A stretch of DNA of 64,000 nt from an uncultured Agathobacter sp. (GTDB taxonomy: Bacteria; Bacillota; Clostridia; Lachnospirales; Lachnospiraceae): the NCBI GenBank assembly GCA_934359755.1, contig CAKRLV010000006.1:1-64000 (forward strand), given 5' to 3'. Below, one piece after another: positions 9,010-17,708 of this stretch; within the stretch, counting starts at the first letter, position 1; each line of letters opens with the position of its first letter. The position numbers were made by a program, and so were the translations under genes. The notes below the pieces were generated by a model. The model saw only the letters and a program-made list of their open reading frames with translations. It was not told the origin of the DNA and made no database searches.

Positions 9010-10845
9010 ATGGCTAACAAAGTTCTAGGAATTGAGATTGGTCAGAACCTTACTCGAGTAGTTGAAATAGATTACAAGGTTAAGAATCCTAAGATTTACA
9101 ATATGTTCAGCTTCGCTACACCGCCTGATATGATTTCGGATGAAGGGGTAGAGGTTAACAGTATTTTCAAGGCAATGCTGCAGAGCAAGCTTAAGGAGTG
9201 CCACATTAGCACGAATAAGGCGATATTCGTACTGAATTCTGCGCGTATTGCAAATCGTGAAATTGAAATCCCATTTGTAAAGGACAACAAAATAAAAGAT
9301 TTGCTTATTGCGAATGCTTCGGATTATTTTCCAGTTGATTTGACACAGTATCAGCTGGTTCATGAAGTGCTAGATAGATACGGAGAGGGCGATGAGAAGA
9401 AGATTAAGCTTTCCGTTCTTGCTGTTCCTAATGAGCTTATCAGATCCTACAGACTTCTTGCAGAAAATTGTCATCTGACACTTATGGGGCTTGATTATAC
9501 AGGTAATTCTATTAAGCAGCTCATGCTTAGGGAAATCCCAGAAGAAATCAAGGTTACAATTAAAGTAGATGAGACATTGTCAATCCTTACAATTATGGAG
9601 GGTGATAAGATAGCACTCCAGAGAGTACTTAATTATGGAATCGGTGAGGGGATTGAAGCTATTCAGGACAGTGAGTTGTTCGGTGAGTATTTATCATATC
9701 TGGAAGCCATGGATGTATCGCGAAGACGTACATTATTGCTGCCTAGATTTGGACAGGAGGAGACCACCGAGGGAGAACAGGCTGGACCAGATGGTGAGAT
9801 TGATTCCCAGAAGCTTGCCAAATTAAAAGAGTACGTCACAGACAATCTACAGATGCTGGTCGGAAGTATTGCCAGAGTATTAGATTATTATACTTCAAGA
9901 CATACTGACAAGACTATAGAGAGAATATACCTCGTAGGAATGGGAGCTGATTTCAGCGGACTGAGCAGACTCATGTCGAATGAACTGAATCAGAAAGTAG
10001 TTCCACTCCAGCAGTTTGAAGGAGTATCACTCCATAAGAATATTAATATATCGAACGTGAAGATGGCAGAGTTCTTCACCTGTATCGGATGTGCGCTTGA
10101 ACCTCTCCCTATATATGGTGGGGACAAGTATGGCAAGGGCTTTGGCAAAAGTAAGAAGGATGAGACGGCACCTGATGCAGAAGGTTCTGAGAGCGAAGAG
10201 CCCATGACAGGAGCGCTTGTTATCATGGCAGTATGTATAGTAGGTGCGATTGCGATGGCTGCATATGGTATATTTGGAAATCTGATGCTTAAGGCGGACA
10301 ATGTGACGATGCAGTCGAATGTTGACAGCCTTGCGTATGCTCAGGAGACAGCAGACGAATACAATGCAACTAAGGCTAAATATGACTGGATTACGAAGCT
10401 TGATAATGCTACGGTGAGCGAGAATAATAATCTTGTCTCTTTTATTAAGGAATTAGAGCAGAAGATGCCATCGCAGATTAAGGTTATATCTCTTGCAGCG
10501 TCAGAGACAGGACTTACTCTTTCAATTGATGTAGACAAGAAAGCTGCTGTTGCTGATATTATTTCACAGCTTAGAACTTTTGATTCTATAGAAGTATATA
10601 GTGTTTCTGAGATAACAGAGGAGACTGATAAGGAAACAGGTAAGGTTACAGTTAATTTCACTGTTGAGTGTAACTATATCAGTGCCTTAGAGAATACAGA
10701 GAATGCCGAGGGTACGAATGGTACTGATAGTGCAAACGGCACTAATGCGGGTGCTGCTCCTAAGAACACAGAAAATACGCAGAGCACTGAGAAGCCAGGT
10801 GAGGCAGCTACAGAAAGCACAAGCGAAGCTGCTACAGAGCAATAG
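9010..10845 (+). CDS. PilM-PilN fusion, pilus assembly protein
   Basis: Protein of 611 residues joining two T4P alignment proteins that are usually separate. Residues 1 to about 375 are a PilM/FtsA-like actin fold (opening VLGIEIGQNLTRVVEIDY, later ERIYLVGMGADFSGLSRLM). An acidic linker (about 380-400) and one membrane helix (about 402-425, ALVIMAVCIVGAIAMAAY) follow. The outer part is PilN-like: a coiled segment, then VSFIKELEQKMPSQIKVISL and a ferredoxin-like fold ending in VNFTVECNY. The tail (about 565-611) is a low-complexity Thr/Asn/Glu stretch. In other bacteria the PilN N terminus docks on PilM, so the fusion makes that link covalent. PilO follows after 10 bp. Confidence 0.85.
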   Translation: MANKVLGIEIGQNLTRVVEIDYKVKNPKIYNMFSFATPPDMISDEGVEVNSIFKAMLQSKLKECHISTNKAIFVLNSARIANREIEIPFVKDNKIKDLLIANASDYFPVDLTQYQLVHEVLDRYGEGDEKKIKLSVLAVPNELIRSYRLLAENCHLTLMGLDYTGNSIKQLMLREIPEEIKVTIKVDETLSILTIMEGDKIALQRVLNYGIGEGIEAIQDSELFGEYLSYLEAMDVSRRRTLLLPRFGQEETTEGEQAGPDGEIDSQKLAKLKEYVTDNLQMLVGSIARVLDYYTSRHTDKTIERIYLVGMGADFSGLSRLMSNELNQKVVPLQQFEGVSLHKNINISNVKMAEFFTCIGCALEPLPIYGGDKYGKGFGKSKKDETAPDAEGSESEEPMTGALVIMAVCIVGAIAMAAYGIFGNLMLKADNVTMQSNVDSLAYAQETADEYNATKAKYDWITKLDNATVSENNNLVSFIKELEQKMPSQIKVISLAASETGLTLSIDVDKKAAVADIISQLRTFDSIEVYSVSEITEETDKETGKVTVNFTVECNYISALENTENAEGTNGTDSANGTNAGAAPKNTENTQSTEKPGEAATESTSEAATEQ

Positions 10846-10855
10846 GAGGTAGAAT

Positions 10856-11653
10856 ATGTCAGCTAGAGATAAGAAGATTATAATTGTATTAATCGGTGCT
10901 GTAATCCTTGCTCTGTCATACTTTTTAGTTTTCCAGCAGGCACAGGAAAAAAGGACACAGCTTGAGAGTGAGAATGTAGCACTCACTCAGAAATATCAGG
11001 AATTGTCACAGCTTGCGGCAAAGGTAGAGGATTACAAAAAAGAGATTACGACTATGAATGAAGAGATGGATAAGGCACTTACACATTATCCATCATATTT
11101 ACAGATTGAAGATACTATTATGGATGTGGTTACACTGGAGAAGGAAACAAAGACTAAGGTATCTTCACTTTCAGTAGCTACGCCTACAGCAGTAGATATA
11201 AATACTGGTCAGGCTGTTGATGAGAATGCTGCTAATACAGCCAGCACAGATACAGCAAGTACTGATGGCAGTACTACAGATACAGCAAGTACTGATGGCA
11301 GTACTACAGATACAGCAAGTGCTGATGGCGGTACTACAGATACAGCAGGTACAGATGCTGCAGCACAGCCAGCTACGCAGAGTGCATACCAGTTATATGG
11401 TGTAGAAAGCACTGTAGTATTCAAGGCTGGAAATAAGGGTGTTAAGAAGCTTATTGAGATGGTTGCTGAGGCTGATAACAGACAGAAGGTTAGTTCACTT
11501 ACACTTGCATTCAATGAGAGTGAGGGACTTCTTGATGGAACATTAGTATATGATGCATATTTCTTATATGGCATCGATAAGGCTTACGAGTCACCAAATA
11601 TTCCAAGTATGCCACATGGATCTAAGAATGTCTTTGGTACAGTTGGAGAATAA
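10856..11653 (+). CDS. pilO: PilO-like pilus alignment protein
   Basis: Bitopic protein of 265 residues: one N-terminal membrane helix (about 8-26, IIIVLIGAVILALSYFLVF), a coiled coil (about 28-75) and a ferredoxin-like outer domain (about 180-250, with VVFKAGNKGVKKLIEMV). This matches PilO, the usual partner of PilN. The loop inside the outer domain is expanded by a 10-residue tandem repeat (DTASTDGSTT type, three copies plus a remnant). Placement directly after the PilM-PilN fusion and before minor pilins agrees with the order pilM-N-O. Confidence 0.82.
   Translation: MSARDKKIIIVLIGAVILALSYFLVFQQAQEKRTQLESENVALTQKYQELSQLAAKVEDYKKEITTMNEEMDKALTHYPSYLQIEDTIMDVVTLEKETKTKVSSLSVATPTAVDINTGQAVDENAANTASTDTASTDGSTTDTASTDGSTTDTASADGGTTDTAGTDAAAQPATQSAYQLYGVESTVVFKAGNKGVKKLIEMVAEADNRQKVSSLTLAFNESEGLLDGTLVYDAYFLYGIDKAYESPNIPSMPHGSKNVFGTVGE
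11251..11340 (+). repeat. 30-bp in-frame tandem repeat in pilO
   Basis: Three 30-bp units at 11251-11280, 11281-11310 and 11311-11340. The first two are identical and the third differs at two bases. A degenerate fourth begins at 11341. Each unit encodes ten residues, so copy changes keep the frame. Confidence 0.9.
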
Positions 11654-11689
11654 TATCTAAATTAATATTTTACGAAGGGAGGGAGAACG

Positions 11690-12994
11690 ATGAAGAGATT
11701 GAAGGATAATCGTGGTTTGACATTGGTTGAGCTTATTGTGTCGATTACAATTCTGGCTATCATGGTTCTCCCTTTGCTTACGTCTTTTGTGCAGGCTGCA
11801 AAGACTAATGCAAAGGCGAAGAATAAATTGCATGCGACAGAGGCAGCGCAAAATATTATGGAAGGTCTGGAGAATGTTTCGCTAGAAGAGGTAGTGCGTC
11901 AGTTTAATTATCCTACTGATGCGAGTGGATTTGATTTATTTGACCTTGGTTCTGCAAGTACAGTTGAGCTTGATTACAATGGAAGCGCATATTCTCCACT
12001 ATCTAGTTTTTCTATACCGGCTGGTGGTACTGATCCGGTTTTTACTCCAAAGAGCAGTCATAAATATTACTTTTATGTATCGGGACTTGGAGTGAACAAT
12101 TCAAACAAGAAGTACAATGCACTTGTTACACTTGATGCGAAGACTGATGTGGATGGTACGAAGAACAAAGAATACAACAATAAAAAGGTAGCTGATATGA
12201 AGTCTGTTGATACTGCATATGACGCAATCAGTGCAAATGCAGATACAGCTAATTCGGTTATTACAGCTATCCAGCTTCAATATGGTATTTCTGGAATTAC
12301 ACAGAATGATATAAGCAGAACTATTACAGTAGATATTGCTAAGGATACATCTGGTGCTACCACAGTTACAGCAAGCTATAAGTATTATGTGAAGAGCCAA
12401 AGGCTTACATTTCCAGAAGCAGGTTCTTTGCATGAGGAAGATTATACAAGTGTCATATACGACAATTCATCTCATACAGATGATAGTCTTAAGAATGTAT
12501 ATCTGTTTTATTATCCTTGGTATACATCGACATATGCATATCCTATGAGTACGGATAGTATTGTGATTAACAATCCGGATATGGTTGATTGCAATGTACA
12601 TATTATCAAGCAGGCAAATGTTGATGCAAGCTATTTGTATAGTTCAGAGACTGCATATAGATGTAGTGTATTTTTGAATGAGCCGGCTAATAATGGACAT
12701 AATCCAAAGGCTCATGCATCAATCAGCACGAATCTTGGAACTAATATGGCAGTGGCTGATGAGAATCAGGCAGGATATAATGTTGCTAATCAGGTTACAT
12801 ATATTTACAATAATGCCAATGCTAATCAGGGATTGGTAGTAAATGGAATTATTGATGTTAATTCTATGACAGAGTTGGAAATGTCAGACAGACTTTTTGA
12901 TGTTTCGGTTGCCGTATATCCATCAAGTGTGGATTATAGTGCGATTGGAACTGAGACTCCAATTGTCACATTTACAGGAGGCATGACAGATTGA
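11690..12994 (+). CDS. Minor pilin, GspI/PilV-like N terminus
   Basis: Prepilin-like protein of 434 residues with leader MKRLKDNRG| and mature start LTLVELIVSITILAIMVLPL (Glu +5). The signature KLHATEAAQNIMEGLENV after the helix resembles the GspI/PilV class. The remaining 370 residues are a large Ser/Thr/Asn/Tyr-rich extracellular domain I do not recognise, much longer than a normal minor pilin. The good ribosome site GGGAGGGAG precedes the ATG. The stop overlaps the next start by four bases. Confidence 0.82.
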   Translation: MKRLKDNRGLTLVELIVSITILAIMVLPLLTSFVQAAKTNAKAKNKLHATEAAQNIMEGLENVSLEEVVRQFNYPTDASGFDLFDLGSASTVELDYNGSAYSPLSSFSIPAGGTDPVFTPKSSHKYYFYVSGLGVNNSNKKYNALVTLDAKTDVDGTKNKEYNNKKVADMKSVDTAYDAISANADTANSVITAIQLQYGISGITQNDISRTITVDIAKDTSGATTVTASYKYYVKSQRLTFPEAGSLHEEDYTSVIYDNSSHTDDSLKNVYLFYYPWYTSTYAYPMSTDSIVINNPDMVDCNVHIIKQANVDASYLYSSETAYRCSVFLNEPANNGHNPKAHASISTNLGTNMAVADENQAGYNVANQVTYIYNNANANQGLVVNGIIDVNSMTELEMSDRLFDVSVAVYPSSVDYSAIGTETPIVTFTGGMTD

Positions 12995-15219
12995 GAAAAC
13001 GTTTAAACAATAAGGGATCTGCACTTGTGACAGTAATCGTTGCATGCGCTATTATCGGTATGCTTGCGGTTGTATCACTTTGGGCGTCACTTACAAATTA
13101 TCAGATGAAAATTACAGATTCAAAGGTGAAGAACAATTTCTATTCGGCAGAGACTGTTTTAGATCAGATGTGTGTTGGTCTCCAGACTGATGTATCTGAT
13201 GCTTACAGCAAAGCATATTCAACAGTAATGCAGAAGTATTCTGCGCTTTCAGAGACAGAAAGAAATGGTGCATTTCAGAGAGAATATGTTGAGAAAATAT
13301 GTGCGTCTCTTCGGTCTGCTACAGCAGGAGACCGAAATTATAATATGGCTCTTTTGAAATCATATGTAGATGCATCACTTCTTGATACGTCTACATATCC
13401 TTATGCTGAGATTACATCATTGTCTGCTGCGTCCGGTTCTGAGGATGGACTTATGAGTACATACAGTAATGGTGTAGTCCTTAAAGGAATAAGAGTTGTA
13501 TTTGTAGATCAAGATGGTTTTTCTTCTGTTATTGAGACTGATATAAGTCTTGGAATACCTGAGATGAAATTTGTGACTTCTGAGGAGATGCCAGATACAT
13601 TCTCATATTGCATGATTGGCAATGAGGGCATTCAGTTAACCGGAGCTTATAGTAATGTTAACGTAAAAGGTAGTGTGTATGCAGGTTCACCGTATGCTGT
13701 TGCTACGTCTAATTCAGATGTTTTGAGTTTTGATCTTAAGGACAATGGCATTAAGCTTACATTATCAGATTCGAAGTATCTGATAGCAGAGGGAACAGTA
13801 AATATAAGTGATTCATCACAGTTTTCTGTTGCATCAGATAATCAGTTCTGGACAGACAATATCAAGGTAGGGGGCGGCGCAAAAGCCTGGCTGCGAGGAA
13901 GTACATATGTATCTGATGACCTCACACTTACAGGTGAGAAACCAGCGGTTTATCTTGGTGAAGGTGGAACTGGAAGATATGTAGGGTATGGCAATGATAC
14001 CAGAAAGGCTGCGGATAGCAGTGCTATTATAATCAACGGAAAGAAATCTACTCTTGATATGAGTGGATTAGATGATTTGTTTGTCGCTGGATATTCATTT
14101 ATCCAGACAAGTTCTATTGCCAATGACAGGCGTGTATCTACAGAGGATAACAGTGATGTCAGAATGGGTGAGTCTATTGCATTAAAGGGAGATCAGATTG
14201 GATACCTCATTCCAGGTGAATGTATCGGTGTAGATAGTACTGGTAAGTCTTTATACAATAGAAATCCTATCACATATGAAGAGTATCTTAATATAGTTGG
14301 CCATGATGATTATACAGAGATTGATGAGGATATTTCATCTTCTAAAACCGGTCATAAGCTTTCATATTACTTAGATAATGGTGAGAGTATCTCGGATTGT
14401 GTTAGTACAGTATTTGTGCCTACAAGCAGTGGACGTGCTAATGATGGACTTGTCTATTATTATATAAGCTTGTCTGCAAAATCAGCTTCTGATTACTATA
14501 CGGATTTCTATTCGAACAATGAAGAGAAGCTTAATACATATGCTGATTTCTTTGCTGATGCAATTGATTCAAATGATGCAGCTTCCAGAGTATATACAGC
14601 AGGAAAATATTCCCTTTACCAGAGTGAAAGGCTTGCACTTTATGGTACAGATGAACTTGATGTAGATGATGAGATTACATTATTGAATAATACATATACA
14701 GCACTGAACTCTACACTGTCACCTAATTATAATAGTGGAAATGGTGTGGCATATGGAAGAACTGTATTTGATAATATTATTGATATGAGTAAGCTGCAGG
14801 CGGTTACAGCAGGTCAGTCGAATGGTAAGAGAAAGGTCAATTATACTCTTGGGGCTGGCGATGTAATAAGTGCAGTTGTTGTAAATGGTAATTATACTTA
14901 CTCGAGTGAGAATCAGGAAGGTGGAAAGCTTAGACTCATAATTGCTACTGGTGATGTAAATGTAAATGCAGATTTCAAAGGTACAATTATATGTCTGGGT
15001 AAGCTTAAGGTTAATGGTAACTGTACAATCAGTAATGAAGATGTAGAGACTATGAAGAAGCTTCTGACTGCTGATATTGATGGAACTAATTTCTTGTACA
15101 ATGTGTTTAATGATGGAAGTTCATATATCGTAAGTTTGACTGGTGGTGGAAATGCCAATGGTAATACTTCGATTGCATATTCTGATATCATCAAATATAA
15201 GAACTGGACAAAGAAATAA
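12991..15219 (+). CDS. Minor pilin, GspK/PilX-like, giant C-terminal domain
   Basis: Protein of 742 residues starting at TTG with AGGAGG (12976-12981) upstream. Leader MRKRLNNKG|, then SALVTVIVACAIIGMLAVVSLWASL. The +5 residue is Thr instead of Glu, the hallmark of GspK/PilX-type initiators at the pseudopilus tip. The phrase YSAETVLDQMCVGLQ follows the helix, as in PilX/GspK. The C-terminal part contains beta-rich repeats (ITGAYSNVNVKGSVYAG, then DVNVNADFKGTIICLGKLKV), resembling a polymer-adhesion beta-solenoid. No catalytic motif seen. Confidence 0.8.
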   Translation: MRKRLNNKGSALVTVIVACAIIGMLAVVSLWASLTNYQMKITDSKVKNNFYSAETVLDQMCVGLQTDVSDAYSKAYSTVMQKYSALSETERNGAFQREYVEKICASLRSATAGDRNYNMALLKSYVDASLLDTSTYPYAEITSLSAASGSEDGLMSTYSNGVVLKGIRVVFVDQDGFSSVIETDISLGIPEMKFVTSEEMPDTFSYCMIGNEGIQLTGAYSNVNVKGSVYAGSPYAVATSNSDVLSFDLKDNGIKLTLSDSKYLIAEGTVNISDSSQFSVASDNQFWTDNIKVGGGAKAWLRGSTYVSDDLTLTGEKPAVYLGEGGTGRYVGYGNDTRKAADSSAIIINGKKSTLDMSGLDDLFVAGYSFIQTSSIANDRRVSTEDNSDVRMGESIALKGDQIGYLIPGECIGVDSTGKSLYNRNPITYEEYLNIVGHDDYTEIDEDISSSKTGHKLSYYLDNGESISDCVSTVFVPTSSGRANDGLVYYYISLSAKSASDYYTDFYSNNEEKLNTYADFFADAIDSNDAASRVYTAGKYSLYQSERLALYGTDELDVDDEITLLNNTYTALNSTLSPNYNSGNGVAYGRTVFDNIIDMSKLQAVTAGQSNGKRKVNYTLGAGDVISAVVVNGNYTYSSENQEGGKLRLIIATGDVNVNADFKGTIICLGKLKVNGNCTISNEDVETMKKLLTADIDGTNFLYNVFNDGSSYIVSLTGGGNANGNTSIAYSDIIKYKNWTKK

Positions 15220-15236
15220 TTCTTTGGAGGATTTTT

Positions 15237-15779
15237 ATGAGGCGTAACAATAAAGGATATACACTTGTTGAACTGATTATTGTAATTGCTATACTGACGA
15301 TTATTGCAGGTGTTGTTACTATAGGATTGTCCCGTGTGCTAGTTACTAAGGTGACTCAATGTACAGATAATATGCAAAATATGATTAACAAAGTCAGAAT
15401 AAGCACTATGGGGCGCGAAGAGGTTACTCTTAGATTCTATCAGGACAGTGATGACAAGTATTATGCGGAAGTAAAAACTAAAAAAAAGAAGCTTGGAAGT
15501 AGTACATCTGAGGAGACTACTACGGAGATGGTGGGAAAGTCTGGTATAGATGTGAAATTTACTACAGATTCAACAGTCACAGACCCAACAGATTCTTCTG
15601 TTGAAACTTTGTCATATGCTAATGGAAATGCGATAAATATTTCTTTTGACAGAAGTTCAGGACAGTTTAAGCTTGATGGTTCAGGAAAATGTGTCAGAAG
15701 AATATGGATTACTAAAAATACTAAGATAAATACAATTATTCTTTATCAGGAAACTGGTAAGGTTGATGTAGAGAAATGA
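15237..15779 (+). CDS. Minor pilin, GspH-like
   Basis: Prepilin of 180 residues: leader MRRNNKG|, mature start YTLVELIIVIAILTIIAGVV with Glu +5, followed by a compact domain with paired beta strands (VTLRFYQDSDDKYYAEVK) and a GspH-like closing hairpin. Only minor pilin of ordinary size in the set. Ribosome site TTGGAGG. The final ATGA overlaps the first in-frame ATG of the next gene. Confidence 0.83.
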   Translation: MRRNNKGYTLVELIIVIAILTIIAGVVTIGLSRVLVTKVTQCTDNMQNMINKVRISTMGREEVTLRFYQDSDDKYYAEVKTKKKKLGSSTSEETTTEMVGKSGIDVKFTTDSTVTDPTDSSVETLSYANGNAINISFDRSSGQFKLDGSGKCVRRIWITKNTKINTIILYQETGKVDVEK

Positions 15780-15796
15780 TGAGAGAGGAGGATATG

Positions 15797-17668
15797 ATGA
15801 ACAATCAAAAAGGTTTTTCGTTGGTTGAATTGGTAATAGTCATAGCCATCCTTGGAATTTTTGGAACAGCAGTTTTTGGACTTTTTACAACAGGAGCACA
15901 CTCATACAGGGATGTAGGGGATGATTCTGATATTCAGAATGAAGCGCAGCTTACAGTGAACCAGATAGAGAATCTTGTCGTAGATACTACTAATGCACTT
16001 ACATATTCTTACACGGCTGGAGGAACTACGACGAGAGTTTTGTCAGATAACGGGATTGGAGCAGTGGATGGTAAGACTCTCACAGTATATGACAAAGATG
16101 CTATCTATATTATAGACTGGAACAAAGCGGATAAGAAAATTTATCTTCAGAAGAATGAAATTGACGATTCAGGAACTGTAACAGCAACAGGCGATCGCGT
16201 TGAGATGGCAAAAAATGTCTCTGATTTTAGTGTTTCATTGGAGAAAGCTGAATCAAAGAGCAAGGTATACATCAAGGTTGATTTTAAGTCCAGTGATGGT
16301 AGAAAGGGATATAGTGCTTCAAAGCAGATATCTCTTAGAAATGTTCTTGCTATAAACGACACGTCAGATGCTTATGAACCAGCTAATGTCCCGGCGACAG
16401 TCAGTGGTGTGCAGATTTATTATAATGGACAGAATTACACGGAAGGCACCGTTAGTTATTTCAGACGGGAGAATGATTCAATGGTATTTTCTTTTTCTGC
16501 ATTGGTTCAGGGAACGAACTTCCCGAGTCAGCAGATTAACTGGTCTATATCAGGTAATTCTTCGACGTCTACATCTATATCTTCTGGTGGACAGCTCACT
16601 ATAGGTGATGACGAGGATTTGTCGAATACTCTTACTGTTAAGGCAACTTCACAGGCTGATCCAAACTATTATACCTGGGCTTCTGTCAAGATTAAGAGTA
16701 TAACAGGTGTAAATATAGAAATTGACAGTGCATATCGTGCTGATGAGTACCATTATGACGATGTAATCAAGGTAAAAGCGACGATTACAGGTGATAATCT
16801 TGAAAGTTCAGATAAGAAATTCAAGTGGCTGGCAAATGGTGCAAATAGATTAGATACTTACGCTGAGACAAGTGCTGTTCAGGAATTTAAGATAAAGGCG
16901 ACAGTAGGTCATGATTTTACAATTATTGCGAGCTCGATGGCTGATGATCACTATTCTGATTCACTCACTTACTCAATTACGAGCCCGTATGGTGTGACGA
17001 TTGACTGGGATGGCGCAGCGTCGGATAAGCTGCTTCGTAAAGGAACTACGAATAAAATCAAAGCAACAGTAGCGCCAGATGATGGACAGCAGGGTGAGAT
17101 TAAGTGGGAAATCTACAATATAAAGAATACTACTACTGGCGAGGATGTTACATCAAGTCTGTCTTCAACTACAGCGAAGAAAGATAAGATTTCGCTTACT
17201 GCATACAGAGGTGCTACGACAAGTATTTATTGTGGTGAGGAAGTAGATTGGAACAGTAAGTTTTCTGTCGGAGTCAGGGCTTTTATTACAGTAAATGCAC
17301 AAAGAATTTATTCTCGTGTTATCTATATCAATATGGATGATGTATTTATCAGAGTATGGAATGGTACTGAATCAAAGGATATCCGTACAGCTAGTGAATC
17401 TGGTGGATGTACTGTAAGTGCCAGAGATAATCGTCAGGCTGCATTTTCATATGAGTTGTTTGGATATTATCATTCAAGTGGTGTAGTTACTGCTCGTTCA
17501 GACAATGACAGGAGTTGGATGGTAAGCAGTTTTAGTTGTAGTGATGAACAGGTAAATTTCAAAGTTGGTAATCTTGGAGTGACTAATTATTATAGACCGG
17601 TGTTTAAGTTCTGGTTCTATATTGATAGTAAGCCATGGGGAAGAGTTAACTGTAATATTACAAGATAA
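15797..17668 (+). CDS. Minor pilin, GspJ/PilW-like with Ig-like domains
   Basis: Prepilin of 623 residues. Upstream ATGs at 15776 and 15794 are in frame, but AGGAGG (15786-15791) sits five bases from the ATG at 15797, giving the standard leader MNNQKG| before FSLVELVIVIAILGIFGTAV (Glu +5). The phrase DIQNEAQLTVNQIENLVVD after the helix is typical of PilW/GspJ. The rest holds at least two beta-sandwich segments of BIG type (NWSISGNSSTSTSISSGGQL; KWLANGANRLDTYAET), consistent with a surface-exposed adhesive part. The last 100 residues are unfamiliar. Confidence 0.82.
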   Translation: MNNQKGFSLVELVIVIAILGIFGTAVFGLFTTGAHSYRDVGDDSDIQNEAQLTVNQIENLVVDTTNALTYSYTAGGTTTRVLSDNGIGAVDGKTLTVYDKDAIYIIDWNKADKKIYLQKNEIDDSGTVTATGDRVEMAKNVSDFSVSLEKAESKSKVYIKVDFKSSDGRKGYSASKQISLRNVLAINDTSDAYEPANVPATVSGVQIYYNGQNYTEGTVSYFRRENDSMVFSFSALVQGTNFPSQQINWSISGNSSTSTSISSGGQLTIGDDEDLSNTLTVKATSQADPNYYTWASVKIKSITGVNIEIDSAYRADEYHYDDVIKVKATITGDNLESSDKKFKWLANGANRLDTYAETSAVQEFKIKATVGHDFTIIASSMADDHYSDSLTYSITSPYGVTIDWDGAASDKLLRKGTTNKIKATVAPDDGQQGEIKWEIYNIKNTTTGEDVTSSLSSTTAKKDKISLTAYRGATTSIYCGEEVDWNSKFSVGVRAFITVNAQRIYSRVIYINMDDVFIRVWNGTESKDIRTASESGGCTVSARDNRQAAFSYELFGYYHSSGVVTARSDNDRSWMVSSFSCSDEQVNFKVGNLGVTNYYRPVFKFWFYIDSKPWGRVNCNITR

Positions 17669-17708
17669 ATTATTCGGATTATTTTAGAATTTGAGAGGAA
17701 GAGGCTTA

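Noticed and set aside
11217..11405. 62-codon open frame with QIQQVLMAVL repeats inside pilO
   Set aside because: It is the 30-bp pilO repeat read in another frame; a repeat of length divisible by three keeps all frames open.
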